Shown: positions 56,830-64,000 of the stretch, piece after piece
Layout: each line of letters starts with the position of its first letter
Position numbering within the stretch: position 1 is the stretch's first letter
Assembly (NCBI RefSeq): GCF_002002735.1
Contig: NZ_MUNY01000048.1
Coordinates: forward strand, 124,001-188,000
Source: Algoriphagus sp. A40
GTDB taxonomy: Bacteria > Bacteroidota > Bacteroidia > Cytophagales > Cyclobacteriaceae
Direction of reading: 5' to 3'
Length of the DNA stretch: 64,000 nucleotides
Notes under the pieces: generated by a model
What the model was told of the DNA's origin: nothing
Seen by the model: only the letters and a program-made list of their open reading frames with translations
Databases searched by the model: none
Position numbers and translations under genes: made by a program

Positions 56830-57291
56830 CTATCTCTGCTTCACATACTTTTCAATGATAATCTGATCAACGCCAAGTTCTACAATCTTTTCAATTCCGG
56901 TCTGGATCAGCGTATCCTGCTCGATCGAGACGGTGAATTCAAAATCATGCCCCTCCCATTCCCGTAGGTTGAAATACTCCAGATGCTCTTTGTAGGTGTT
57001 TCCCACCAAAGTGTATGTGCCGGCGCCTGCCGAAAAAACCGCTGTGGAATCCTGCCCTTTGTTCAGATCATGCCGGAAGAAGCTGAAGTGGCTTTTGTTG
57101 ATAATTTTGATAAAACTCTGGCCTTGGGTGTAGTCTACTAGGGTCGTGTCAGCTCCACGGATGGTGGCTCCCGAGATCAGTTTCCAAGTGCCGGTGAGGG
57201 TCAGTTCGTTTTTGGGACTAACTTCTTTGTGCGAAGCGGTGCATGCAATAAGAACTGTAGCAAGCAAAAGGAAGTAAAGAGGTGTTTTCAT
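56830..57291 (-). CDS. Lipocalin-like lipoprotein of unknown function
   Basis: 153 residues. The lipobox ATVLIAC (Cys17) gives a lipoprotein. LTLTGTWKLISGATIRG and the following beta-rich stretch (FIKIINKSHFSFFRHD, GTYTLVGNTYKEHLEYF) resemble the lipocalin-like/DUF4488 group. Function unknown. The gene lies between the sugar isomerase and the DoxX gene, all on the minus strand. Confidence 0.75.
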   Translation of the reverse strand: MKTPLYFLLLATVLIACTASHKEVSPKNELTLTGTWKLISGATIRGADTTLVDYTQGQSFIKIINKSHFSFFRHDLNKGQDSTAVFSAGAGTYTLVGNTYKEHLEYFNLREWEGHDFEFTVSIEQDTLIQTGIEKIVELGVDQIIIEKYVKQR

Positions 57292-57372
57292 TGGTGAATT
57301 GAGAGTTTATGTGTGGGGTAATGGCCGGGCAAATCCTCTTTCAATTTGTAATTCAACCCAAAAGAAAATCCA

Positions 57373-57807
57373 TCAACCGATCCATTTTTTACCCAAGAGG
57401 CTGTCCACCTCCAGGTATTTTTTATTCATGGTAGCCAAGGCAAATGAAGCTGCAGCTGCGGCATACACCGAATAGTCCAAGGGAGCTTTGGCACTAAGGG
57501 AAAAAGTCATCGCTAAGGCAAACACCAACAGTAAAACCCCGCTCAACCTGGCGAAAAGCTCGGTTTTGAAGCCAATCAGCAAAGCAAATCCAAAAACCAC
57601 CTCGACAACTGTTGCCACGATTGCGGCTGGCGAGACCATGGATATGGGCAGCCAAGGATTGATCAGGCCGGTGTAGTCTACAAAACTTTGCCAAGTTCCC
57701 CAAACTGAGATTTCAGCAGGATACAATCCAAACCGGTCGGCGACTGCAGATAGAAAACCGAGAGATAAAGCCAGTCTGAGAAAAAGTTTAACGAGATTTT
57801 GATTCAT
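57373..57807 (-). CDS. DoxX family membrane protein
   Basis: 144 residues with four membrane helices: LFLRLALSLGFLSAVADRFG (1), AAIVATVVEVVFGFALLIGF (2), LSGVLLLVFALAMTFSL (3) and YSVYAAAAASFALATM (4). The pattern fits DoxX/YqjF-like proteins, often tied to redox or oxidative stress functions. WLPISMVSPAAIV between helices 1 and 2 is typical. Role here unknown. Confidence 0.87.
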   Translation of the reverse strand: MNQNLVKLFLRLALSLGFLSAVADRFGLYPAEISVWGTWQSFVDYTGLINPWLPISMVSPAAIVATVVEVVFGFALLIGFKTELFARLSGVLLLVFALAMTFSLSAKAPLDYSVYAAAAASFALATMNKKYLEVDSLLGKKWIG

Positions 57808-57862
57808 GATCAGTCGATTGAAAGATTGAAAATAAAGAAAAGCGCTTCTAAAAATAGAAAAA

Positions 57863-57897
57863 GGCCGGGTTCCCCAATCGGAAATCCAGCCTCGGCC
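57863..57897 (-). terminator. Possible terminator, orphaned behind the DUF1593 remnant
   Basis: GGCCG (57863-57867) pairs with CGGCC (57893-57897), with an imperfect inner stem. On the minus strand it is followed by CTTTTTC. It lies downstream of the DUF1593 3' fragment at 58031-58138 and may once have ended that gene's transcript. Confidence 0.4.
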
Positions 57898-58030
57898 AAG
57901 TTATTTCAAATAAGCCTATGCAGTGATCGGTTTTAGAGTGCTTACAGATAAGCGAGTCCAGGGATTAATTCCGAAATTGTCAACATAAGACAAGCACCTG
58001 TCCGATAGCGCAAGCGAGGCAATTAGACTG

Positions 58031-58138
58031 TTCTTTGAGCCAATTCCATCTTTCTGCCCAATCCATCAGAATCTCATTTCGCCATTTTTGGATAGTCTTA
58101 CCGCCTTGCAGTTTGCCGTCAAACAGCGCCGGATCGCT
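58031..58138 (-). pseudogene. Remnant of a DUF1593 gene 3' end
   Basis: On the minus strand this reads DPALFDGKLQGGKTIQKWRN then EILMDWAERWNWLKE. The intact protein at 59708-61000 ends NPALFDGKLQGGKTVQRWRN then EVLLDWAKRWHWLRE. The DNA is roughly 80% identical over 108 bases, with a 33-base stretch (near 58101-58133) identical. The frame runs on past the expected stop, and no gene start is present. Between this fragment and the full gene lie two unrelated small genes. Confidence 0.88.
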
Positions 58139-58172
58139 ATGGATGGCTTCATTCAAGATTTATATTTAATTT

Positions 58173-59042
58173 TTACCATAGAAGTAAACCGGTTAAAAGT
58201 CTTGAGTTACCTCTATCATCATCTGTTATAAGAACGACTTTTGTTTTTCCAGATGAAATTTCTTTTTCAACGGTTACGGATTCTACTTTCAAATTTGCTT
58301 CTGCATTTGGAATGAGACAGTACTCAAAAGATTCACTGATGGTATTATTTGAGATGTCTATGATGCCAATTAGACTTCCTAAGATTTCACCATCATCATA
58401 GGCGTTATCAGTATCTTCCACAGAAGCGGTGAAAATGATTTTTGGCTCGTCTGTTAAAGCCGTGGCACCCGAAAAACCCGCTTCAATCCCGTTGATGTTT
58501 GGCAGAGAAAATTGCCTGATTTCCGGTTTGGGAAAATCAATCCCATCGTTCAGGTATGCTAAAAAATCTTTGTATTCAAATCGTATAATCAGATTTGGCT
58601 TACGATTAAAGAGGAATAATTGGTTGTCACGAAAGGCGGTTGCTTCAATATTTAATTCAGAATCCTTGAATAGGGGAAATTGGATTAGCTTATTGTAAAA
58701 ATCTGAGATATCGTACTTCTCGATTTTCAAAGAGTCTTCCAGTAGAATGCGCAAAAAAATATTCCGTTGAGGTGACTTAGAACCCGATCCAAAGACAACA
58801 ATCTCATTCTTGTCAATCAATTCCAGCGCTTCAAAGTCCGGTTTTTCAGATTTAAGTATTCTCTCTGAAAAATCAACAGGTTCCAGAAGGGGTGTTTTGG
58901 AAATGGTTTTGAATTCGCTATTAAGGGAATATAAGAAGGGAGAGTCATCCCCAACCACGTAGTAGATATTACCGGATTTTATAATTCCTGAACCACTTGG
59001 AATCTTCTCCATTTTCATCTCATCCACAATGGTAATAGTCAT
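58173..59042 (-). CDS. DUF6929-like beta-propeller protein
   Basis: 289 residues, no signal peptide. It has repeated short beta-strand units, and the stretch PDFEALELIDKNEIVVFGSG followed by SKSPQRN is the kind of signature seen in DUF6929-type proteins. IIGIIDIS and VESVTVEKEISSGKTKVVLI with TDDDRGNSRLL at the end complete a likely propeller. Function unknown. It lies between the DUF1593 remnant and the intact DUF1593 gene, so it belongs to the inserted segment, and its sequence is more AT-rich than the hydrolase genes. Confidence 0.7.
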   Translation of the reverse strand: MTITIVDEMKMEKIPSGSGIIKSGNIYYVVGDDSPFLYSLNSEFKTISKTPLLEPVDFSERILKSEKPDFEALELIDKNEIVVFGSGSKSPQRNIFLRILLEDSLKIEKYDISDFYNKLIQFPLFKDSELNIEATAFRDNQLFLFNRKPNLIIRFEYKDFLAYLNDGIDFPKPEIRQFSLPNINGIEAGFSGATALTDEPKIIFTASVEDTDNAYDDGEILGSLIGIIDISNNTISESFEYCLIPNAEANLKVESVTVEKEISSGKTKVVLITDDDRGNSRLLTGLLLW

Positions 59043-59124
59043 ATCATAATGGTTTCAAGCAGGAGTAATGTAGGAACTGTGAAATGGAATTTCAAAAGGT
59101 CTAAGTTTAACTTTCGATTCTTGA

Positions 59125-59379
59125 TTATTTCAAGTTTCGTTCTTTTATAAGTTCTTCCAAGTCTTTACTTCTTTTGTTTTTCGGGTCATTAACCAGTTTG
59201 TAAATAAAGTACAAGGGAATTATAGTGACCATTCCCCAACTGTTCTTTGCAATACTGTAAAAGATAATCCCCGCTAAAAATCCAATGAGCAAAGCATTGA
59301 CAAAGGAAAATGATTTCAATTTTTTTGATTCGGCAAGTAATTCCCGGTCTGTGAATTCTGAAAGGTCTTTAATTGCCAT
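59125..59379 (-). CDS. Small two-helix membrane protein
   Basis: 84 residues from ATG 59379 (MAIKDLSEFTDRELLAESKK); the frame is open further upstream, but that part overlaps a repeat and has no protein character. Two membrane helices are FVNALLIGFLAGIIFYSIA and GMVTIIPLYFIYKLV, followed by a charged tail (KNKRSKDLEELIKERN). This looks like a conserved Bacteroidota unknown. Its upstream leader contains the dyad repeat at 59427-59560. Confidence 0.75.
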   Translation of the reverse strand: MAIKDLSEFTDRELLAESKKLKSFSFVNALLIGFLAGIIFYSIAKNSWGMVTIIPLYFIYKLVNDPKNKRSKDLEELIKERNLK

Positions 59380-59426
59380 TGGTGATTTTGTTTGAGATAA
59401 TGTAATGAACCGTTGTGACGAAAATA

Positions 59427-59560
59427 GCAGCCAACGTTTTGCGGTTACTCGAAAGTGGCGATTTCGGAGCAATTCACTGTCAACCAAGCAGGAATTTTGA
59501 TAGAAGCACAAAGCTTGATTTCACCACTGAACCGCCACTTTTGGGTTGGGCTGTTAGTGG
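59427..59560. repeat. attC-like imperfect inverted repeat
   Basis: The arms GCAGCCAACG...AAAGTGGCGATTTC (from 59427) and the reverse complement of GAACCGCCACTTTTGGGTTGGGCTG (to about 59552) match imperfectly: AGCCAAC against AGCCCAAC and AAAGTGGCG against AAAGTGGCG. The ~130-base span and the GTTGGGC at the right end (fits GTTRRRY) recall integron attC sites. I also recognise sequences of this type as very common dispersed repeats in Bacteroidota. Confidence 0.55.
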
Positions 59561-59707
59561 GCTGAATCGTTGGAATTTTGCTTGTCCGTATTTGCACTTC
59601 AGTTCATTTGTTGCAGTGTTGTCTTGCCGTTTCGATTTCTTCTGCATGCTTAAGTTCTGAAATGATTTATCAGATTTTTAGGGAATGGAAATGCAACATT
59701 GCAATCC

Positions 59708-61000
59708 TCATTCCCTCAGCCAATGCCAGCGTTTTGCCCAATCCAGGAGCACTTCATTTCTCCATCTTTGGACGGTTTTTCCGCCTTGCAGTTTGCCGTC
59801 AAACAGCGCCGGATTGCTGCGGTCACTGTACCAATTTTCACCAAGCAGGTAGTCAGTCGGGTTGGCTTTCCCCGGCCAAAGATTGGATACCACCAGCTGT
59901 CCGTCTGACTCCGGAAATCCGGGAACAGGTGAAGTAAAGTGGAAAGTGAGCGTTTCAGCTTGCTTGGGAGAATACTTGATAGAATATTTCCCGTCGCCTA
60001 AATAGTAACCCGGCCAGATTTGCTTTGAATTTCCGTAGGGAACTTCCATCCAAAAGACGGCTGAATCTGGCTTGGCATTGATTTCCGGGCCTTTCAGCCG
60101 AAATTCAATTATTGCGCAAAAAGCCACTGTATCCGATAAAGTTGAGGTCCGATCAAATACCAACCTGGCACTTCTGGAGATTTTCTCAAAACTTCCGCCC
60201 CAACTTTCTCGAAGAGGATTGGTAGGATCACCATCCATCAGGTAGAGCAGGGAAGGGGTGTCGCCCATCTTGATTTCCCCGTCGTAATATTTCTTGAAAT
60301 CCGCCCCCAGATGGCCAGCACCCTGAATGTGCTTTTCAAAGTAATTGGTGGTTTGGATCACGTCGGGCGCTTGATTGTCTGAGAAAAAGCCATAATACGA
60401 GGAGTTGACCTCGATCATCCAGAGCTTTGGGAAGTTGGCGGCGATGTAGGCGTAGCTGTTTGCACTCCACTTTTTGTTGGGACCACCGATCCAGTAGACG
60501 CGGATATTTTTCTGAATCTCCGGGGCGTCATGAAGCGCCTGAGAGACGTCTTCGAGTCCTCCCCAGACCAGTACCCAAAGTGCTCTTTCGTCTTCTTTTT
60601 TAGCAGTATGAATGATCCAGTCGGAGCCTTCCGTGGAGGAAGTGACTCCTGCAAAAGGCGCATTTCCTTTTCTGCCTTGCTTGGTTACTTTTCGAAGATC
60701 ATCAGGCTTTGGAAATTCGGAACTGTGTTTTTGAAGTTTGGGAAGGTCTTTTTCATACAAATCGATCATCCGAAATATTTCCGATGTGCTTCCGGTACCA
60801 TAGGAGGGAGAGGATACCAGCCCTTCAATGTCAAAAAGGTCGCTATACATCAGCAGATGGGCCAAGCTTTGGTTATCGTCCGGATCGGTGCCGCCGATGT
60901 CCGTGCTGATAAGGACGCGGGGTTTTTCCGGCACGGGTTTCTGGGCAAAAAGGGAGAATGATAAAGGGAAAAAGCAAATGCAAATCAAGGCTCGAAACAT
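59708..61000 (-). CDS. DUF1593 nucleoside hydrolase-like secreted protein
   Basis: 430 residues with a Sec signal (ICICFFPLSFSLFAQ). RVLISTDIGGTDPDDNQSLA carries the Asp cluster of the nucleoside hydrolase fold, and ALWVLVWGGLEDVSQALHDA, VYWIGGPNKKW and LYLMDGDPTNPLRESWGGSF are core motifs of DUF1593. A shorter Ig-like end follows. It is a paralogue of the 510-residue protein at 50950-52482 but without the lipobox. The last 36 codons occur again, diverged, at 58031-58138. Confidence 0.9.
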   Translation of the reverse strand: MFRALICICFFPLSFSLFAQKPVPEKPRVLISTDIGGTDPDDNQSLAHLLMYSDLFDIEGLVSSPSYGTGSTSEIFRMIDLYEKDLPKLQKHSSEFPKPDDLRKVTKQGRKGNAPFAGVTSSTEGSDWIIHTAKKEDERALWVLVWGGLEDVSQALHDAPEIQKNIRVYWIGGPNKKWSANSYAYIAANFPKLWMIEVNSSYYGFFSDNQAPDVIQTTNYFEKHIQGAGHLGADFKKYYDGEIKMGDTPSLLYLMDGDPTNPLRESWGGSFEKISRSARLVFDRTSTLSDTVAFCAIIEFRLKGPEINAKPDSAVFWMEVPYGNSKQIWPGYYLGDGKYSIKYSPKQAETLTFHFTSPVPGFPESDGQLVVSNLWPGKANPTDYLLGENWYSDRSNPALFDGKLQGGKTVQRWRNEVLLDWAKRWHWLRE

Positions 61001-61238
61001 GGATTTGGACTTTGTTGGAACTTTAAAAATAGAAGCTTCAGTTCGGGTTTGTATCCTGTGGTTTATGGCCTTTTAAAAATTTCCAGTTTGCTTGCGACAA
61101 CTCAATTTGTCCTATATTTAACCTATTAAGCGCTCTCTCTGACATATTTTTTATTGCAAGGAATGGAATTCCTTCAATTGACCTCGGCAGTCCTTTGCCA
61201 AGGTTTTAATTCTTTCAAAACCAAACTAGAGATGCTTT

Positions 61239-61883
61239 ATGAAATCAACAGATAAAATTGCCATAATCGGCGGAACCGGTAAATCCGGAAAATACCTTGT
61301 CAAGAGTTTGATCAACAAGGGGATGCAGTTCAAACTGCTGATCAGAAACCCGGAAAATATTTCCTTTGAGTATTCAGGAATGGAAGTAATAACGGGAGAT
61401 GTCACTGACCAAAAAGCCGTTGCTCAATTACTGGAGGGCACGTCTGCAGTAATCAGCACGCTCGGAATGGGAATACCAGCAAGCTCTCCGGACCTTTTTG
61501 CCAAAGCGACTGAGCTGATCCTCCAAACCATGAGCGAGTATCAAATCAGAAGATATGTGGTGGTGACCGGCTTGAATGTAGACGCAGTTGGAGATTCAAA
61601 AAGTGAAAAGACGCGTATGTCCACAGAATGGATGAAGACTAATTTCCCGGTTTCCACGACAAGCAAGCAAGAAGAGTATAAAATGCTAGTCAATAGTTCG
61701 ATAGATTGGACCTTGGTTCGGCTTCCGATGATCGAGCAAACCGATGAAATCAGAACCTACCAGGTGGATTTGTCAGACTGCAAAGGGGATAAAATAAGTG
61801 CTTCTTCTTTGGCGGCCTTTCTGATTGAGCAATTGCATAGCGATAAATTCCATCGCTTGGCTCCATTCATTTATGACCTATAA
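61239..61883 (+). CDS. NAD(P)-binding (NmrA/SDR-like) protein
   Basis: 214 residues. KIAIIGGTGKSGKYLVKSLI has the GxxGxxG nucleotide-binding loop, VITGDVTDQKAVAQLLEG and AVISTLGMG are the next family segments, and IRRYVVVTGLNVD is the usual strand before the substrate site. The short length is typical of atypical SDR 'NAD(P)H-binding' proteins. It has a strong terminator just downstream. Substrate unknown; cytosolic. Confidence 0.9.
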   Translation: MKSTDKIAIIGGTGKSGKYLVKSLINKGMQFKLLIRNPENISFEYSGMEVITGDVTDQKAVAQLLEGTSAVISTLGMGIPASSPDLFAKATELILQTMSEYQIRRYVVVTGLNVDAVGDSKSEKTRMSTEWMKTNFPVSTTSKQEEYKMLVNSSIDWTLVRLPMIEQTDEIRTYQVDLSDCKGDKISASSLAAFLIEQLHSDKFHRLAPFIYDL

Positions 61884-61887
61884 TAGA

Positions 61888-61916
61888 AATGGCGGAAGGA
61901 ATTCCGCCATTTTTTC
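61888..61916 (+). terminator. Rho-independent terminator of the NAD(P)-binding protein gene
   Basis: AATGGCGGAA (61888-61897) and TTCCGCCATT (61902-61911) form a perfect 10-bp stem with a four-base loop, followed by TTTTTT. It begins five bases after the stop codon. Confidence 0.88.
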
Positions 61917-62016
61917 CTTTTTATAAAATTCAATTTCTATTATTAAGCCAATCGGATTGAATTAATCCCGCATTGGAGATTTGTCATGAGCATTGCTGTC
62001 CGGCTTAAGCGCTTTT

Positions 62017-63675
62017 CTACAACTTCCCGATTTCCCTCCAAGTGGCCAATTCTGCTGAAAACCGATCTTCAATCACCTCACACTTTGCGTCGATCCGCAT
62101 AGTTGCTCTTTCACTTAAATTGTAAGCCGGCCATTCGGGTGCGTTTTCGGCTGAGGGTTTTCCGGTTTTGGCAAAATTTGTCCAGAGTTCAGCGAAATTA
62201 TGGGAAGCTTGGAATCGGTCAGGTTTACTCCCTCCGAAGCCCATTCTTGGCGCTTCGCCTTCTTTTGGCGGCACTTCGTTGTTAAATTTGAAGGAAATAT
62301 CCATAGCGTGGGGAGTGCCCATCTCGTATTCAGTTCCTGGGATTTTCATGTTGGACTTGTAGCCAAAATTGTACAGGTAAACCGGTGCGGCTTGCTGTTG
62401 GGCTTTCTTTTCGGCGATCTCGATTGATCCCAAGCCCATCATGTTGATGGACTTGATCGCCACATAGATATCCGGAGCGGAAGCATTGGGTCGAGCTTTT
62501 CGGTAGGTGGTGATTAGTCGGTCACTATTTTCACCAAATTCAGTGGAAAGCCGCCCCTTGATTCCTTCAAAGTCCATACTGAATGGTTCAATATCTTTTT
62601 GCTGCCAGGCAAAGAAGGTATGTTCATCTTCATTCCAACCCACAAGCAGTGGTTTGTTTCGGGAAGTTTCAGTTGCTTTTGGATCAAATGGATGATGAGG
62701 CAAAACTTTCCCGTCCACGACCGGCCCAAATCCCCATATCGGTTCTTGGTCTTTTAACCCATCATTGGGTTGGAATGGGGGAACAGTGGGGATTTTGGAT
62801 TGGATTTCCAAAAGAGTGGGGGCTGGTACTTCCAGGATTTTCCTCCAATTGCTTTCTGAAAGACCAAGCTCCTTCAACACATGAGCAGTGGTTCTTGCGG
62901 CGCGGTCCGTGGAAAGCATCCTCACGCCCGGTCCGCTTTCGATGGAGCATTTGTTGAAATACGGAGCTGCTTCCGGCATGGCGTAGAGGCAGGAGGTTTT
63001 TCCTCCTCCGCCTGATTCTCCGAAGATCATGACATTATTAGGGTCGCCGCTGAAATTGGAGATGTTTTCATTTACCCATTTCAGTCCAAGCGCGATGTCA
63101 GCCACGCCCATATTCCCCGAACCTGCATAGTCCGCTCCGCCTAATTCATCTAGGTAAAGGAAACCCATCAAGCCCAAGCGGTGATTGGTTTGGACGACTA
63201 CCACATCAAAGTTTCTCGCAAGATTGGCTCCGTCCTGACCTCCTGCACCACCGGAACCTCCCACATATCCTCCGCCATGGCTGTAAAACATCACCGCACG
63301 CTTCTTGCCGTCGTTAGCCGGTGTCCAAACATTCAGGAAAAGACAATCTTCCGATGGGTCCGGCTCCCCTCTTCTGGGATTTTGGATGGCAGGAGGACCC
63401 AAAGTCAAGGTGTCTTTCACCCCAATCCAATTCTCCAATGGGGCTGGTCTCCGAAATCTTCTTTCCCCGGATAATTTTCCTCCGTAGGGTACGCCTTTGA
63501 AGATATTGACTCCATCTATCCGCTGACCTTTGATTTTTCCAAACTGGGTTTCTGTGGTGATGAACTCTTCCGCTTTTCCTGAGAAGGAATACCCTGAAAA
63601 AGGCAGGGTGCTAAGGGCCGTGGCGGCTGAGATTTTGGCGATAAAGTCTCTTCGGCTTTGGGAGTGGTGTGGCAT
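62017..63675 (-). CDS. Tat-exported carboxylesterase/lipase family protein
   Basis: 552 residues. The N-terminus HSQSRRDFIAKISAATALST is a twin-arginine signal. Type B carboxylesterase features: DGVNIFKGVPYGGKLSGERR, EDCLFLNVWTP, GGAGGQDGANLARNFDVVVV, the nucleophile elbow FGESGGGGKT (Ser221), then an acidic residue and the His in GTPHAMDISF. Members hydrolyse esters, sometimes of aromatic or drug-like compounds. The substrate is unknown. It is followed in the window by the partial molybdopterin enzyme gene, which lies upstream on the same strand. Confidence 0.92.
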   Translation of the reverse strand: MPHHSQSRRDFIAKISAATALSTLPFSGYSFSGKAEEFITTETQFGKIKGQRIDGVNIFKGVPYGGKLSGERRFRRPAPLENWIGVKDTLTLGPPAIQNPRRGEPDPSEDCLFLNVWTPANDGKKRAVMFYSHGGGYVGGSGGAGGQDGANLARNFDVVVVQTNHRLGLMGFLYLDELGGADYAGSGNMGVADIALGLKWVNENISNFSGDPNNVMIFGESGGGGKTSCLYAMPEAAPYFNKCSIESGPGVRMLSTDRAARTTAHVLKELGLSESNWRKILEVPAPTLLEIQSKIPTVPPFQPNDGLKDQEPIWGFGPVVDGKVLPHHPFDPKATETSRNKPLLVGWNEDEHTFFAWQQKDIEPFSMDFEGIKGRLSTEFGENSDRLITTYRKARPNASAPDIYVAIKSINMMGLGSIEIAEKKAQQQAAPVYLYNFGYKSNMKIPGTEYEMGTPHAMDISFKFNNEVPPKEGEAPRMGFGGSKPDRFQASHNFAELWTNFAKTGKPSAENAPEWPAYNLSERATMRIDAKCEVIEDRFSAELATWREIGKL

Positions 63676-63827
63676 AGGTTTGTGTTTTTTGGGTTTAGGA
63701 TTGAAAAGTGGCTCAAGTGGCTAGTGTCGCTTCAAATCTTTAGGAATAAGGACTTTTATCCGATGAAACCTGTCCTGCCTTGTAGGGATTTTTTTCTGGA
63801 ACAGGGAATTAATTTCGGGTACTGTAA

Positions 63828-63866
63828 AAAGCAAAAAGGGTTTTCCAAATTCAATTGGAAAACCCT
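63828..63866 (-). terminator. Rho-independent terminator of the molybdopterin enzyme gene
   Basis: AGGGTTTTCCAA (63837-63848) and TTGGAAAACCCT (63855-63866) form a perfect 12-bp stem around a six-base loop. On the minus strand it is followed by TTTTTGCTTTTT. It lies 15 bases past the stop of the partial gene. Confidence 0.85.
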
Positions 63867-63881
63867 CACGAAATTTATTCT

Positions 63882-64000
63882 TTAACCCAATTGCTCAGCA
63901 AAAGGCATTTTGCGGATTCGCTTTCCAGTTGCTGCAAAGAGCGCATTGGCCAAGGCTGCGGCCACAGGTGGAAGGGCAGGCTCGCCCAATCCGGTGGGCG
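63882..64000 (-). CDS. Molybdopterin-binding subunit of a xanthine dehydrogenase-family enzyme, C-terminus only
   Basis: The last 39 codons of a gene that continues beyond the right edge. The peptide [20 protein letters not shown], then [18 protein letters not shown], is the typical C-terminal tail of the large subunit of isoquinoline 1-oxidoreductase / CoxL-type molybdopterin enzymes. These oxidise aldehydes or N-heterocycles with a molybdenum cofactor, often exported by Tat. The assignment rests on this tail only. A strong terminator follows. Confidence 0.8.
   Translation of the reverse strand, partial: PTGLGEPALPPVAAALANALFAATGKRIRKMPFAEQLG

Overview
The window looks like a Bacteroidota chromosome, most plausibly a Cyclobacteriaceae (Algoriphagus-like) marine or environmental cytophagian. 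This is an inference from gene content: giant type IX secretion (T9SS) cargo proteins with a gliding-motility C-terminal domain, a PorP/SprF protein beside them, many periplasmic Tat- or lipobox-tagged carbohydrate and phosphoesterase enzymes, little sign of Shine-Dalgarno sequences, and intergenic hairpin repeats of types I associate with this phylum. No rRNA, tRNA, CRISPR array, transposase or integrase was recognised.

Layout. 1-10.6 kb: surface/T9SS block, with a cut-off PKD-repeat protein, yaaA, a ~1,840-residue T9SS type B protein, divergently PorP/SprF, then an M48 protease. 10.8-22.7 kb: a Tat-exported Gfo/Idh/MocA oxidoreductase, two large PAS histidine kinases (the first has Asn where the phospho-acceptor His should be) and a response regulator, then a PhyH dioxygenase, a DUF808 membrane protein, a ThuA-domain protein and a ketose 3-epimerase. 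22.8-25.1 kb: an AT-rich island of three overlapping genes (GHKL-type ATPase-like protein, STAS-like DUF4325 protein, membrane-anchored protein), followed by a broken second copy of the epimerase 3' end. 25.4-34.3 kb: ordinary accessory genes, including a PNPOx-like protein, an M23 lipoprotein, a frameshifted cyclase, two DUF4440 paralogues around an MFS transporter and a sulfatase, a VanZ-like protein and a RibD/DHFR-like protein.

34.3-44.5 kb is a defence region: a RelE/ParE-type toxin-antitoxin pair bracketed by 86-bp direct repeats, then a tight three-gene operon of PLD-SNF2 helicase, large Eco57I-type adenine methylase and RecF/SMC-like ATPase. That architecture matches the helicase-methylase-ATPase (Hma) type of antiviral system.

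45-64 kb: purple-acid-phosphatase-like and calcineurin-like phosphoesterases, small DUF proteins, a lone MNT-type nucleotidyltransferase just upstream of a probable subclass B1 metallo-beta-lactamase with all six zinc ligands, two DUF1593 nucleoside-hydrolase-like proteins, a DoxX protein, a carboxylesterase, and the C-terminus of a molybdopterin oxidoreductase. A second insertion-like locus (58.0-59.7 kb) repeats the pattern at the epimerase: the 3' end of the DUF1593 gene occurs again as a diverged fragment, with unrelated genes between the copies and an attC-like dyad repeat beside them.

The best candidates for something undescribed are the ATPase/DUF4325/membrane module at 22.86-25.10 kb and the shared 'gene end duplicated around an insert' architecture.
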